From the NCBI RefSeq assembly GCF_007860105.1, contig NZ_SJPU01000001.1, forward strand, positions 1,830,915 through 1,894,914: 64,000 bases of DNA, in the 5' to 3' direction. This DNA comes from Allorhodopirellula heiligendammensis (GTDB lineage: Bacteria > Planctomycetota > Planctomycetia > Pirellulales > Pirellulaceae). The notes under the pieces were generated by a model. The model was not told where the DNA came from and did no database searches. It was given only the letters and a program-made list of their open reading frames with translations. Position numbers and translations under genes: made by a program. How positions within the stretch are numbered: position 1 is the stretch's first letter; each line of letters starts with the position of its first letter. Below are positions 26,690-35,400 of the stretch, one piece after another.

Positions 26690-27772
26690 ATGATGCACGG
26701 TTTTGGTGCGGCAGCTTTCTTTGCGATGACGATCGCTTTCGCTTCCGGCATCACGCTGGCGGACGATAAGGAGCCAAGAACCTATGTCGAACTGCTCAAT
26801 CGTATGCAAGAGAGAACCTGCTGGTTGGGGAAACAATACACCTACCGCTTTAAAATGGACCATCTCACAGCAGGCATGACGAGCGAGCACTGCTATCCGA
26901 TCATGCTCGAAGGTACGCGTGTCCTCGAAGTGGGCACTCCTAAACCAGGTTCCACCGTGGTTCCGTACCGGGTCACCCAAACCCTGGAAACCACCACAGA
27001 GCCGGGAGCCGAAGACGGTAAGCTGGTCACTTTCTGGGAGGCATCCGACGGTCGGCAAACACGTCGGTTCTGCCGCTTTCTCGTTGCGGACAAGTGCGAG
27101 GCAACGCCCCAGCACACTGGATTTGTTACCGCAGGCCCAAGTGCTCATTTCGCCAATCTTGACCCGTTTAAGATTCTCCTAGGATATGGCGGCTCTGCGC
27201 TTGGCGGAATGCTCGGCATCAGCCCGCAAGTTTTTAAAGAGGAAGACTTCGAGGGGCAACCCATGACTCTGACCGTTCGCGATCACCCTAAGTTCGGCAA
27301 GTGCTTCATTCGTGGAGATGGAAATAGTTTTGGCCTGGTGCTTTCAGCTCCAGAGTATTTGCTGCTGGGAGGTAGTCCTACGGGAGAACCGGGGACATTT
27401 GATTTTCAAATCGATGACCTCGTGGAATACGACGGAATTCGATACCCGAAATCCGGAACGTATGAGTCGACCTCAAAAACCGGCTCGTTTGAGCTGATTA
27501 AGGTGGAAAACTTTGATTTGGCACCTGAGGATACGAATGACTGGTTTCCGAGTTGGCCGTCGGGGACCACTATTCTCGACTATGAAACCGGCGCGACGAC
27601 GCGAATTCCGTTCGAGGCCGAGGAAATGGCAGAATATGAACAACGTCTGCGAGACAATTGCAGTCCGCTAATCGCGCAGTCGGAAAATCGCTGGTTTCTT
27701 TGGTTGAATGCCATTCTGCTGCTCGGCTTGATCGCGTATTGGGCCTACCGCTGGCGGCGTCGCGCAAGTTGA
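26690..27772 (+). CDS. exported protein of unknown function with C-terminal membrane helix
   Basis: 360 residues from ATG 26690 with GGAGTGAT just upstream; TTG 26663 and ATG 26693 are alternatives. It has a signal peptide (ending near GITLADD), a soluble domain (about 25-325) with scattered Cys, and one membrane helix at the very C-terminus (about 335-355, followed by RWRRRAS). No family is recognised. Codon use is more A/T-rich than the housekeeping genes to the left. It begins a plus-strand run that continues with DUF1559 and WD40 genes. Confidence 0.6.
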   Translation: MMHGFGAAAFFAMTIAFASGITLADDKEPRTYVELLNRMQERTCWLGKQYTYRFKMDHLTAGMTSEHCYPIMLEGTRVLEVGTPKPGSTVVPYRVTQTLETTTEPGAEDGKLVTFWEASDGRQTRRFCRFLVADKCEATPQHTGFVTAGPSAHFANLDPFKILLGYGGSALGGMLGISPQVFKEEDFEGQPMTLTVRDHPKFGKCFIRGDGNSFGLVLSAPEYLLLGGSPTGEPGTFDFQIDDLVEYDGIRYPKSGTYESTSKTGSFELIKVENFDLAPEDTNDWFPSWPSGTTILDYETGATTRIPFEAEEMAEYEQRLRDNCSPLIAQSENRWFLWLNAILLLGLIAYWAYRWRRRAS

Positions 27773-27811
27773 ACCTCACCCTACGTCATCTGGAATTCGC
27801 TGCTTAAGGCA

Positions 27812-28759
27812 ATGATGAATCACTCACGACTTCATCGCTCCACCATACGATCACGGAGTGGCTTTACTCTCGTTGAGCTACTCGTGTCGATTGGAATCAT
27901 TGGAATCCTTATCGGGATGCTGCTGCCTGCGGTTCAAGCTGTTCGCGAATCTTCCCGGAAAACGCAGTGCCAAAACAATCTCCGACAAGTAGGGTTGGCC
28001 TTGGCGGGATACCACAGCAGCTACCAGCACTTACCAGCCGGAAGTATTCATCCGCCTGGATATATCGATGATGGCCGCGGACATCCTCGGGCGACGTGGA
28101 GTATTGCGATCCTGCCAAATCTAGAAATGGGAAGCCTCTATTCACGATACAATCCCGGGCAGCCAAGTACGGCGATCGCCAATCGCGAATTTGCCGAAAC
28201 GAGCGTATCGACCTACCAGTGCCCATCGGAGACAGCGACTGATGTCCATTTCGAACCCAAAAACAACGTGAAATTTTCGCGTGGGAATTACGCAGCGAAC
28301 TATGGCAGTGGAAGCTGGGGAAGAAATTTTTGGGATGACGTGAAGTATCGTGGGGTGATGGGACAGAATTCGCGATTGAAATTTTCAAGCATTGTTGATG
28401 GCACTTCCAATACGGTCGCTGTTGCCGAAACTAGAAGCGCATCCGATTTCGGAGATAATCGTGGCGCGTGGGCATTCGCGGCGCCGGGTTCCTCAACCGT
28501 TGGGCTGGATTGTGATACCGAGTGCAGGGGCATCAATGATGACCCGAGTTCCGACTGGATCCCATACTGCCCCGCTACGCCTGGCGGAATGAAATGCAAT
28601 TTCCAGAACAACCGGTTTTCTAACGCAGGGCCGCGAAGCCAGCACCCCGGTGGAGCCATGTTATTATTCTGTGATGGTGCGGTGCGATTTGTCAGCGAGC
28701 AAGTCAGTATCGAAGTGCTCGCTGATCAATTTACGAGTATGAGTGGCGAGTCGAACTAA
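27812..28759 (+). CDS. DUF1559 type IV pilin-like (prepilin-type) protein
   Basis: 315 residues with a prepilin leader: SRSGFTLVELLVSIGIIGIL, cleaved after Gly with Glu at +5. The body matches the planctomycete DUF1559 family (CQNNLRQVGLALAGYHSSYQ; C-terminal RSQHPGGAMLLFCDGAVRFV with the characteristic H-x-G-G-x-x-x-x-F-x-D-G-S/A pattern). Planctomycetes carry large numbers of these; their functions are largely unknown but they should be processed by the prepilin peptidase. It is separate from the pseudopilin operon at 53-63 kb and unlike those in body sequence. Confidence 0.92.
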   Translation: MMNHSRLHRSTIRSRSGFTLVELLVSIGIIGILIGMLLPAVQAVRESSRKTQCQNNLRQVGLALAGYHSSYQHLPAGSIHPPGYIDDGRGHPRATWSIAILPNLEMGSLYSRYNPGQPSTAIANREFAETSVSTYQCPSETATDVHFEPKNNVKFSRGNYAANYGSGSWGRNFWDDVKYRGVMGQNSRLKFSSIVDGTSNTVAVAETRSASDFGDNRGAWAFAAPGSSTVGLDCDTECRGINDDPSSDWIPYCPATPGGMKCNFQNNRFSNAGPRSQHPGGAMLLFCDGAVRFVSEQVSIEVLADQFTSMSGESN

Positions 28760-28780
28760 AATTAGTGGCGGAGCGAAAGT

Positions 28781-29743
28781 TTGAAGATAACTCGGCGTCA
28801 GATCGCCATCCTCGGTGGTTTCACATGCTTTGAACTGAGTGCATGGTACGTTCCAAGGCTGTTCCGAAATCGGATCCAATTACTCGGACATCGAGGTGAT
28901 ATCACAGGCATCGCGTTCATTGAGGATCTAGACATGATCGCAACGGCATCTGCGGATCGCGTGTGGAGACTTTTCTCGACGTCCGGTGGTTCTCCCGTTC
29001 GTGAAATATCGGGACATGATGGCAGCGCGACTTCAATTGCAGCGTTTCCAAGTTCTAACAGTCTTGCTACTGCGTCAAGCGATGGCACGATTAAAATGTG
29101 GTCGTTGCCCCGTGGAATCGAACAGTGGTCGAGAAATGCTCATGCTGGCCGCGTGCTCGCGATCAATTTTAGTGCCAATGGCGAGGTACTTGCTAGCGTC
29201 GGAACGGATAGTAAATGGAGGATCTGGAACCCGGCAGACGGGACACTCGTGTCCGAGCATAAGTGTTCTCACGCCAATGGATGCCTGGCGTTGAATCCGT
29301 CTGGCACCGAGATCGTTTATAATGCAGTACCGAACGGCGCTGACATCGTATCGGTTGGGACTGGGCGTCAACGGAAACGATTGTCGAGCCAATCCGGGCC
29401 AGCGACTGCGGCTTGTTATAGTAGCGATGGTAGACAGTTCGTGCTCGGCGAATCTGGGGGAAGGCTTGTTGTCTATGACACGGCAAGCTGGCGTCAACAA
29501 TTTGAGTGTAATGGGCATCAGGGGAAAGTGAACCAGATAGTCTTTTCACGCGACGATCGGATGATCTGGTCAGCATCAGCAGATCGAACGGTTCGATGTT
29601 GGGATGCATTGGATGGGAGCGGTCGTGAGACTGTAATCGAACACCGAGAGTCCATCTTGTGCGTGGCTGCGTTACTTGACGATGCTGTCGCAACTGGATC
29701 AACAGACAACACGGCAATTGTCTGGAGCCATCCATGGCGCTAA
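28781..29743 (+). CDS. WD40-repeat protein
   Basis: 320 residues from TTG 28781, the only start near the frame's beginning. A twin-arginine-like or simple signal segment (MKITRRQIAILGGF) precedes about seven WD40-type blades (LLGHRGDITGIAFIEDLDMI, ISGHDGSATSIAAF, NGHQGKVNQIVFSRDDRMI). Beta-propellers of this type mediate protein contacts; the target is unknown. The RR in the N-terminus could be Tat-like but lacks the full motif. It follows DUF1559 after 21 bp, and the next gene starts 4 bp after its stop. Confidence 0.8.
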   Translation: MKITRRQIAILGGFTCFELSAWYVPRLFRNRIQLLGHRGDITGIAFIEDLDMIATASADRVWRLFSTSGGSPVREISGHDGSATSIAAFPSSNSLATASSDGTIKMWSLPRGIEQWSRNAHAGRVLAINFSANGEVLASVGTDSKWRIWNPADGTLVSEHKCSHANGCLALNPSGTEIVYNAVPNGADIVSVGTGRQRKRLSSQSGPATAACYSSDGRQFVLGESGGRLVVYDTASWRQQFECNGHQGKVNQIVFSRDDRMIWSASADRTVRCWDALDGSGRETVIEHRESILCVAALLDDAVATGSTDNTAIVWSHPWR

Positions 29744-29747
29744 TGCG

Positions 29748-30509
29748 ATGAGGTACCGGACCGTGATCGTGTTGCTTGCAATCGCGATTCCTGTGCTCAG
29801 TTTGTGGTCAATGCAGATAGCTCGATCGGGCTGGTGTAATGACGAGGCGGCTCATATCCCATCTGGGTTATACCACCTAGCGACCGGTCGGATGGACGCA
29901 TATCACGTCAATCCGCCGCTGCCCCGAATGATAGCTGCTCTGCCGCTATTGATAGATCGGCCAATGATCAAATGGCATCATTCGGATTCACCCTATGTGC
30001 GTCTCAAATATCAACTTGCTGAGGAATGGGTCAATGAAAATCAAAGCTCGTTAAGAAGGCAATTAATCTTAGCAAGATCAACGACAATATTCTTTTTCGG
30101 CCTGGGGATTTGGTCGATTGTACGCTGGACGTATCGATACATCGGCAACCCGTTTTTGAGTGGTGTCGGCCACATTCTCTTTGAAGGCTCCATCAGAGAT
30201 TTCCATTGCGGTCTCCGAGGATTCAGACGTGACGTATTCGAACAGCTCAAATTAAGCTCAACGGGAATGGAGTTTGCAAGTGAGATGTTGATTCGTGCAG
30301 AAATCGTTGGTTTACGCACTGCAGAAGTTCCCGTGTCATTGCGCCCCGACGGTCGCGACCGCCCGCCACACCTACGTTGCTGGAGAGATGGCTGGAGGCA
30401 CCTGATTCTGCTGCTCCAACTCGCACCTCAGGGATCGCTTTACCGACACACATTGGGGCGAATGGCTTCCAGACTAACGCCTCGGCAGAATCACTACAAT
30501 GGCATGTGA
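29748..30509 (+). pseudogene. chimeric glycosyltransferase frame: GT39-like N-terminus joined to GT2-like C-terminus
   Basis: 253 codons from ATG 29748, with no stop inside. Residues 1-115 or so resemble the start of GT39-type membrane mannosyltransferase-like proteins (first helix, then CNDEAAHIPSGLYHLATG, VNPPLPRMIAALPLLID and ARSTTIFFFGLGI). From about 120 the sequence is the back half of a GT2 polyprenyl-phosphate glycosyltransferase (RYIGNPFLSG, DFHCGLRGFRRD, TGMEFASEMLIRA, CWRDGWRHLILLL). The GT39 domain is cut off after its first helices and the GT2 domain lacks its nucleotide-sugar half, so neither should be catalytic. A deletion that fused two neighbouring genes in frame is the simplest reading; a functional truncated fusion is the alternative. 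Confidence 0.65.
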
Positions 30510-30707
30510 ATCTGGCATTTGAGGAGCGAAATGCTCAGCCATGATTCGCCAACTGCATGTTAAAAATCAAGTTACTCTGCAAGGCATTCTGCAACGACTT
30601 TCTACTGGACAGTGTCACGCTTTTCGTCGGATGCATACACGATATCGGCCGTAATGGAAAGCAAATTTACTTGCGAGATTGCCTTTGTATTATCGAGAGA
30701 AAACCTC

Positions 30708-30853
30708 ATTAAACTGGCTCATCCGACGGAAGCGTGCGCCCGAGGTTTTCAAGACATGGCTCCAGTATCCAAGGATTTATTTGGTCCCTCCGGGATTATC
30801 GTGGGTAGATCCAGCATGTTGGATTTTAGAGGCATGGCGGTGGCGTCCGAAAT
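30708..30853 (+). repeat. diverged interspersed repeat module, copy A
   Basis: Contains atccgacggaagcgtgcgc, an aggtttt-aaggcatggct-like stretch, agtatccaa, gattatcgtgggt and ggcggtggcgtccgaaat in the same order as copy B on the other strand. No transposase is associated. Confidence 0.7.
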
Positions 30854-31022
30854 GAGCGATGCCGTCCCAGGGTAAACGCTGACGGCGGACGCATCCGCCG
30901 CCAGCCGAAGGCACCTTTCGGCTCACCCCGACCGAGATATTCCTCGGCAAGTTGCTTCCCAGCAGAGCTTACTTCCGCTTCTCACGGCAACGATCCTACC
31001 ACAGTTGCATCAGCCTGACAAA

Positions 31023-31351
31023 GATTTCGGACGCCACCGACATGCCTTGAAAATCCCGCACACCTGGCTCACCGCTGCGAAACCCACGATAACCCCGGAT
31101 GGAACATATATTTTTGGGGTGTGATTACCAATGTTAGACTGGCACTGCCGTGAGAAACGGAGCCGAGCTCTGCACAGTTGCTGGCTTGGCAAGGGATATC
31201 TCGGTCGACGGTACGCCAATGGTGTTGTCGGTCCCTGGCGAGCGTTTGTTCGTCAGGGACGCATTTTTGAACGATTATTGGATACTAGAGCCATGCCTTA
31301 AAAAACCTTCCGCTGTGCTCTGCGCACGCTTCCGTCGGATCAGCTTTAAAA
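31023..31351 (-). repeat. diverged interspersed repeat module, copy B (inverted, longer)
   Basis: Read on the minus strand it repeats copy A's blocks in order, with about 180 extra bases in the middle. Those extra bases include a part (gaccgagatat, gcagagct, ttctcacggca) that also occurs in plus orientation at about 30929-30985. Nested, decayed copies of one element family are the best reading. Confidence 0.7.
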
Positions 31352-31527
31352 GTACGAAACGCTGTCGCTTCACGGTCATGTAGAATGTGCGGGCGCGGCA
31401 GCAGGATTCGCTAAGTGTAGGTGGTGCTAAAGTTTTTTAAATGCATCTCCTGCCGGGCAAAATGAGTGGACCAAACCACAGGCAAATTCAGTTGACTCGC
31501 GATCAACTCGAACGTAATATAGACACC

Positions 31528-32451
31528 ATGTCTTGCACCCCTCGTTATTCTCCTATTGCAATTCCCAGGGTTCTTCTCATGTTGCTGCGCATCGCTCGAT
31601 TGGTCCTCTTGGGTTGGTTCATCACGACCGCGGCGGCTGCCAGTGCCGATGAGGCGGAGGTGATTCGCGATGCCTGGAGCGATATTTATCTTGACGCCGC
31701 GAAGGAAATTGTTCTGTCGGCAACCATCGGCGACGATCCGATCGAGCTGGTCGAAAAGCCGCTCATGCGCTGGCACAATCCGGTGCGGCGGGGAGAAACC
31801 CACGGTGACTTCTTCGTCTGGCAAAGCAATGGCCAACCCGTCGCCGTCGGCACGATTTTCTCGTACATCCTGCCACTGGGAGGAAACACACGTGTTGCCG
31901 CGATGGGCTTACACCCACTCATCCAGGAAGACATCCGCTACGAGTTTCGCAATGTCAGTGGCACGCTTCTGACGGCGAACCTCGATCAATTCGATGTCGA
32001 GATCGAAACCCCCGCCGCGAGCATCACCAGCGTCACTCGACAACTGGCTCAGCTACGCTCTCTCGCTCGTACATGCCAAGGCTGGACCGTCAACGATTCG
32101 GTTGAGCAGCCGTTACGTCTGATGTCGCAGCCACTCCTGCAGACAGACGCCTCTTCTCTATCCATGGACAGAAAGGAGGTACGCAGCGGTTTGCCGGAAA
32201 CCGAAATACAAACCGCTGCCCTGTTCGCGATGGTAACCGGCACCGACCCGGAACTACTCATCTTGATTCAGCCCAAACCATCAGGCCAGCCCGGCAGATC
32301 GATGTGGCAGATCACGCCAGCAAGATTCTCTGATCTACCGATCAGTTTCTCCGTCAACGGGAAAGAGGTTTGGGAGCGGCACGTCGCGGCCAACCCTGAA
32401 CCCTATGTCAGCCGCCACCGCATCTTCACGCTGCCCCTCGACCCCCGTTGA
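31528..32451 (+). CDS. exported protein of unknown function
   Basis: 307 residues from ATG 31528 (MSCTPRYSPIAIPRVL), giving a hydrophobic export signal that ends near AAASADEAE; the frame stays open upstream to 31441. The mature part is predicted mixed alpha/beta, Cys-poor, with no recognised family. GC and codon use return to the housekeeping type here, so the accessory stretch seems to end just before it. No ribosome binding site is obvious, so the start is uncertain. Confidence 0.6.
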   Translation: MSCTPRYSPIAIPRVLLMLLRIARLVLLGWFITTAAAASADEAEVIRDAWSDIYLDAAKEIVLSATIGDDPIELVEKPLMRWHNPVRRGETHGDFFVWQSNGQPVAVGTIFSYILPLGGNTRVAAMGLHPLIQEDIRYEFRNVSGTLLTANLDQFDVEIETPAASITSVTRQLAQLRSLARTCQGWTVNDSVEQPLRLMSQPLLQTDASSLSMDRKEVRSGLPETEIQTAALFAMVTGTDPELLILIQPKPSGQPGRSMWQITPARFSDLPISFSVNGKEVWERHVAANPEPYVSRHRIFTLPLDPR

Positions 32452-32588
32452 GCAATCGTCGCTGATCGCTCCGCAATCAGTACGATGTGTCGCTGGCTAG
32501 AATCTCGAATTGTGGCACGCACATTCGTCGCCCGGCGAGAGCCTGGGAACACGTCCCCTCCACCAGCCGAGCCGTTTCGTTTCCGCCC

Positions 32589-34157
32589 TCAGCGATTGAT
32601 CACATCGGCAAGGGTCTGATCGCCGGCCGCGTTGCGCTCGGCCAACTTCAAATTAACGAGTGCCTTCCACGCGGGATGGGCACTCATAGGGCGTGATTGA
32701 TGAGCCAGTCGCAAGATGTCCGCGATCAAGATTTTTTCTGCTGGTCGCCCTAACGTCAGATGATCATCCTGGTCATCGCCTGGTACCCGTCTCAGGCAAC
32801 CGCCGCTGATCAATTGGTTTTCCAGGTCGTGCACGACCCGACTGCTCAGCCCCAGCTGGTCGGCAAGTTCCTGCCGACCGATGACGTCACCGCGATCAAA
32901 TGCCATCGCGACCTCCGTCATGATCGGCAGCATCCAGTCGGGATCGCCGGCGGGTATCGCGTCAGGCTCGATGAAGTTGCGGCGCAGTCGACGGCCTCGC
33001 ATGGTTTGGGTGGTGTAGGTCAGGACGAGTCCGAACAAGACGATCAACCAAGTCACGTAGATCCAAAACAGAAACAGGGGAATCAACCCCAGTGAGCCAT
33101 ACAGGGCCGAGTAGGGAACCGCTTTGCTGACGTAGATCTGAAAGCCGAATTTGGCAACCTCCCATAGCACCGCGCCGACAGCGGATCCGATGGCTGCGGC
33201 GCGGAGAGAGACGTGCGTGTTGGGCATCATCGAATAGAGCAGGAACAGCAACACCCAACTGGCGATGAACGATAAGAGGTGTCGCAGCAGCCACGTGGGA
33301 CTCGATCCCACCCCCATCGCTCCGAACCAGTCGACAAATTCACCTGAGAGGTACAGGCTGAATGCCAACAGCCCGCTCCCGAGCGTGATGATGGACCAGT
33401 GAATGGCCAACCGCAAATGAATCGGACGCTGGCTCGGCGCCTCATAGATGATATTGAAGAGGTACTCGGTCGAATCAGCCAGGGCGACCGCTGCATACAG
33501 AAACAACACCAACCCCGCGACTCCGATCGACGCGAAATTGAGCGATGCGATTTGCGAGGTAACTTGGTGCAGCGTTCGTCGGATGCTCGCTCTTGCCTCC
33601 ATCGCCGTCGCGGCATCGCCCGCCTTCTTAGCGACCGCCTCCACTAAAGCCTCATCGACCTTCTCCTCGGGATTCGCGCGTCCACTAAAGTCGGGAACGA
33701 TGCCTTCAGCGGAGTCAGCGGGTGTCTCCAGCGGTGGATGGGTCACCAGCGGGGTTGGCGGATCGTCTCCGTCTTCATCCGCCAGCACCTTGGCGATTTC
33801 GTCCTTGGACTTTTGCTCCGATTCCTGCTTAACCTCCTCTACCTGCTCCTGCAGATACTCGGTGGGGATTTCGGGAACACCGAAAAACGAATAAAGCTGA
33901 TTTTCGACGGTCGCTTGAACGTCATCAAGACCACCGACCACACGGAACATCACCAGTGCCAGGACGACGACGGGGATGAGCGAAAAGATGGTCCGGTAGG
34001 TCAATTCGGCAGCCATCCCCTCGGCTCGATGGCGTGCGAGCTGGCGGCCACAGTAGACCGTCACATCCCAACCATACCGAAGTTGATGCTGCCTCCGTGA
34101 GAGCTCCTCACGGGGCTGGCGAATGGCATCAGAGAGGTAGTTCAGCCACTTAGGCAA
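32589..34157 (-). CDS. YihY/BrkB family membrane protein with C-terminal winged-helix-like domain
   Basis: 522 residues. The YihY core has about six membrane helices and the family motifs AAELTYRTIFSLIPVVV near the N-terminus and the YGSLGLIPLFLFWIYVTWLIVLFG block near residues 355-385. Two departures from the usual 280-320 residues: a hydrophilic acidic insertion of about 110 residues (about 105-200, QEQVEEVKQESEQKSKDE) after the first helices, and a C-terminal soluble extension (about 410-522, GRQELADQLGLSSRVVHDLEN) that looks like a winged helix. The family was once mis-named ribonuclease BN; its function is still poorly defined. It overlaps the dehydrogenase gene by 8 bases. Confidence 0.85.
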   Translation of the reverse strand: MPKWLNYLSDAIRQPREELSRRQHQLRYGWDVTVYCGRQLARHRAEGMAAELTYRTIFSLIPVVVLALVMFRVVGGLDDVQATVENQLYSFFGVPEIPTEYLQEQVEEVKQESEQKSKDEIAKVLADEDGDDPPTPLVTHPPLETPADSAEGIVPDFSGRANPEEKVDEALVEAVAKKAGDAATAMEARASIRRTLHQVTSQIASLNFASIGVAGLVLFLYAAVALADSTEYLFNIIYEAPSQRPIHLRLAIHWSIITLGSGLLAFSLYLSGEFVDWFGAMGVGSSPTWLLRHLLSFIASWVLLFLLYSMMPNTHVSLRAAAIGSAVGAVLWEVAKFGFQIYVSKAVPYSALYGSLGLIPLFLFWIYVTWLIVLFGLVLTYTTQTMRGRRLRRNFIEPDAIPAGDPDWMLPIMTEVAMAFDRGDVIGRQELADQLGLSSRVVHDLENQLISGGCLRRVPGDDQDDHLTLGRPAEKILIADILRLAHQSRPMSAHPAWKALVNLKLAERNAAGDQTLADVINR

Positions 34158-35133
34158 GGGGCACCTCGCATCGCAGTGCTTGGCCGCTCATACCTGCCAG
34201 CACATTGTCGACCGCGATTTCAGCCATCTCATGACGGGCGGTATCGGTGGCACTGCCGATATGCGGCAGGACGAGAGCGTTGGGAAGCCCCACGAGCGGG
34301 TGCGAGGGCGGCAGCGGTTCCGGTGTCGTCACATCAAGTGCTGCGGCAAAAATGACCTCCTCGCGCAGCGCCTGCACTAGCGCTTCTTGATCGATAATCT
34401 CACCGCGGGCAGTGTTAACGAGAATGGCGGAGGGTTTCATGTTTGCCAACGCTGCCGCGTCGATCAGGTGACGCGTTTCCTCGCACAACGCCACGTGAAC
34501 GGAGACGAAGTCACTCTCGCGAAGCAATTCGTCGAGCTCGACCCGGCGGCCCCCGAGTTTTTCGTCCACCTCCGCCTGTGGCGAACGCGATGTGTAGAGC
34601 AGTTTCATGTTCCAACCGCCGACCATCCGCTGTGCGAACGCGGTGCCAATTCTGCCGATCCCGACCACTCCCAATGTTTTCCCACGGAGTTCGCGCCCGA
34701 GCAGCCCAGCGGGTTCCCAGGTTTGCCACTGCCCACTACGCACCTCATCCGAGGCCTCCTTCACCCGCCGCGCTGCCGCCAGTAGCAGGGTCACGGCTAA
34801 ATCCGCGGTCGCGTCGGTCAGCACATCGGGGGTGTTGCCCACACGGATACCACGACGGCCCGCGGCGGCGAGATCAATGTTATTGTAGCCAACGGCGTAA
34901 TTGCTGATCACCTGCAGTCCCGATCCCGCCGCTTCCATCACGCGCTCGTCAATGCGGTCACTCAGTAACGTCAGCAAGCCGTGGCATCCCGCGACGTTGT
35001 CGAGCAGTTCGGCCGGCGTCGGCGGTGTCCGATGCGGCCAAATCGAAACCTGATGCGATTGCTGGAGTCGGGTGAGCGCGGAACCGGGAAGCTCGCGTGT
35101 CACAAAAATTTTTCCCCGTGAGGTCTCTGACAT
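34150..35133 (-). CDS. D-2-hydroxyacid dehydrogenase (glyoxylate/hydroxypyruvate reductase-like)
   Basis: 327 residues of normal family length. NAD(P)-binding GVVGIGRIGTAFAQR (about 156-170), the catalytic Arg in NTARGEIID, Glu in DVTTPEPLPP and His in VLPHIGSATD are present. Motif spacing is closest to the glyoxylate reductase (GyaR) subgroup, which reduces glyoxylate or hydroxypyruvate with NAD(P)H; the exact substrate is inferred. A glycerate 2-kinase lies 9 kb away, so a link through glycerate is possible. The gene overlaps the yihY-like gene by 8 bp, suggesting a two-gene unit. Confidence 0.9.
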   Translation of the reverse strand: MSETSRGKIFVTRELPGSALTRLQQSHQVSIWPHRTPPTPAELLDNVAGCHGLLTLLSDRIDERVMEAAGSGLQVISNYAVGYNNIDLAAAGRRGIRVGNTPDVLTDATADLAVTLLLAAARRVKEASDEVRSGQWQTWEPAGLLGRELRGKTLGVVGIGRIGTAFAQRMVGGWNMKLLYTSRSPQAEVDEKLGGRRVELDELLRESDFVSVHVALCEETRHLIDAAALANMKPSAILVNTARGEIIDQEALVQALREEVIFAAALDVTTPEPLPPSHPLVGLPNALVLPHIGSATDTARHEMAEIAVDNVLAGMSGQALRCEVPLA

Positions 35134-35400
35134 TGGATACTGCGGATAAGAGTGAAGGAGAATGCCAACAACAAAGCGCCAATTTAGTCAAGATTGGCCT
35201 TCGCTGCGGTTGCTGGGTTCGCCATAATCAGTCATGAAAACCCCGACGCCTACCCGAACAGCAGGCAGACGCCTTTTTCGGTTAAGCTCACGAGACCCAA
35301 CCATCAACCACCGCGCCGACGATATTCGTCGAACGTGCGTTGGTGATGCCCGGAATGCCTCTCAGATAAATCACCACGACACCCAATGCGAGAATGCAGG

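Larger units (their letters stand above)
30510..31527. other. repeat-filled spacer without a recognised gene
   Basis: About 1 kb between the chimeric glycosyltransferase frame and an exported protein. It contains an inverted pair of diverged repeat modules (separate entries), several small hairpins at 30889-30945 and one at 31231-31260 (gtccctg/cagggac). Short frames here follow the repeats and are not convincing genes. Confidence 0.6.

Noticed and set aside
26435..27148. 237-codon minus-strand frame
   Set aside because: Antisense to the start of the exported protein gene; no homology features.
30612..30875. Short plus-strand frame in the repeat-filled spacer
   Set aside because: It follows repeat module A and shares its sequence with module B on the other strand.
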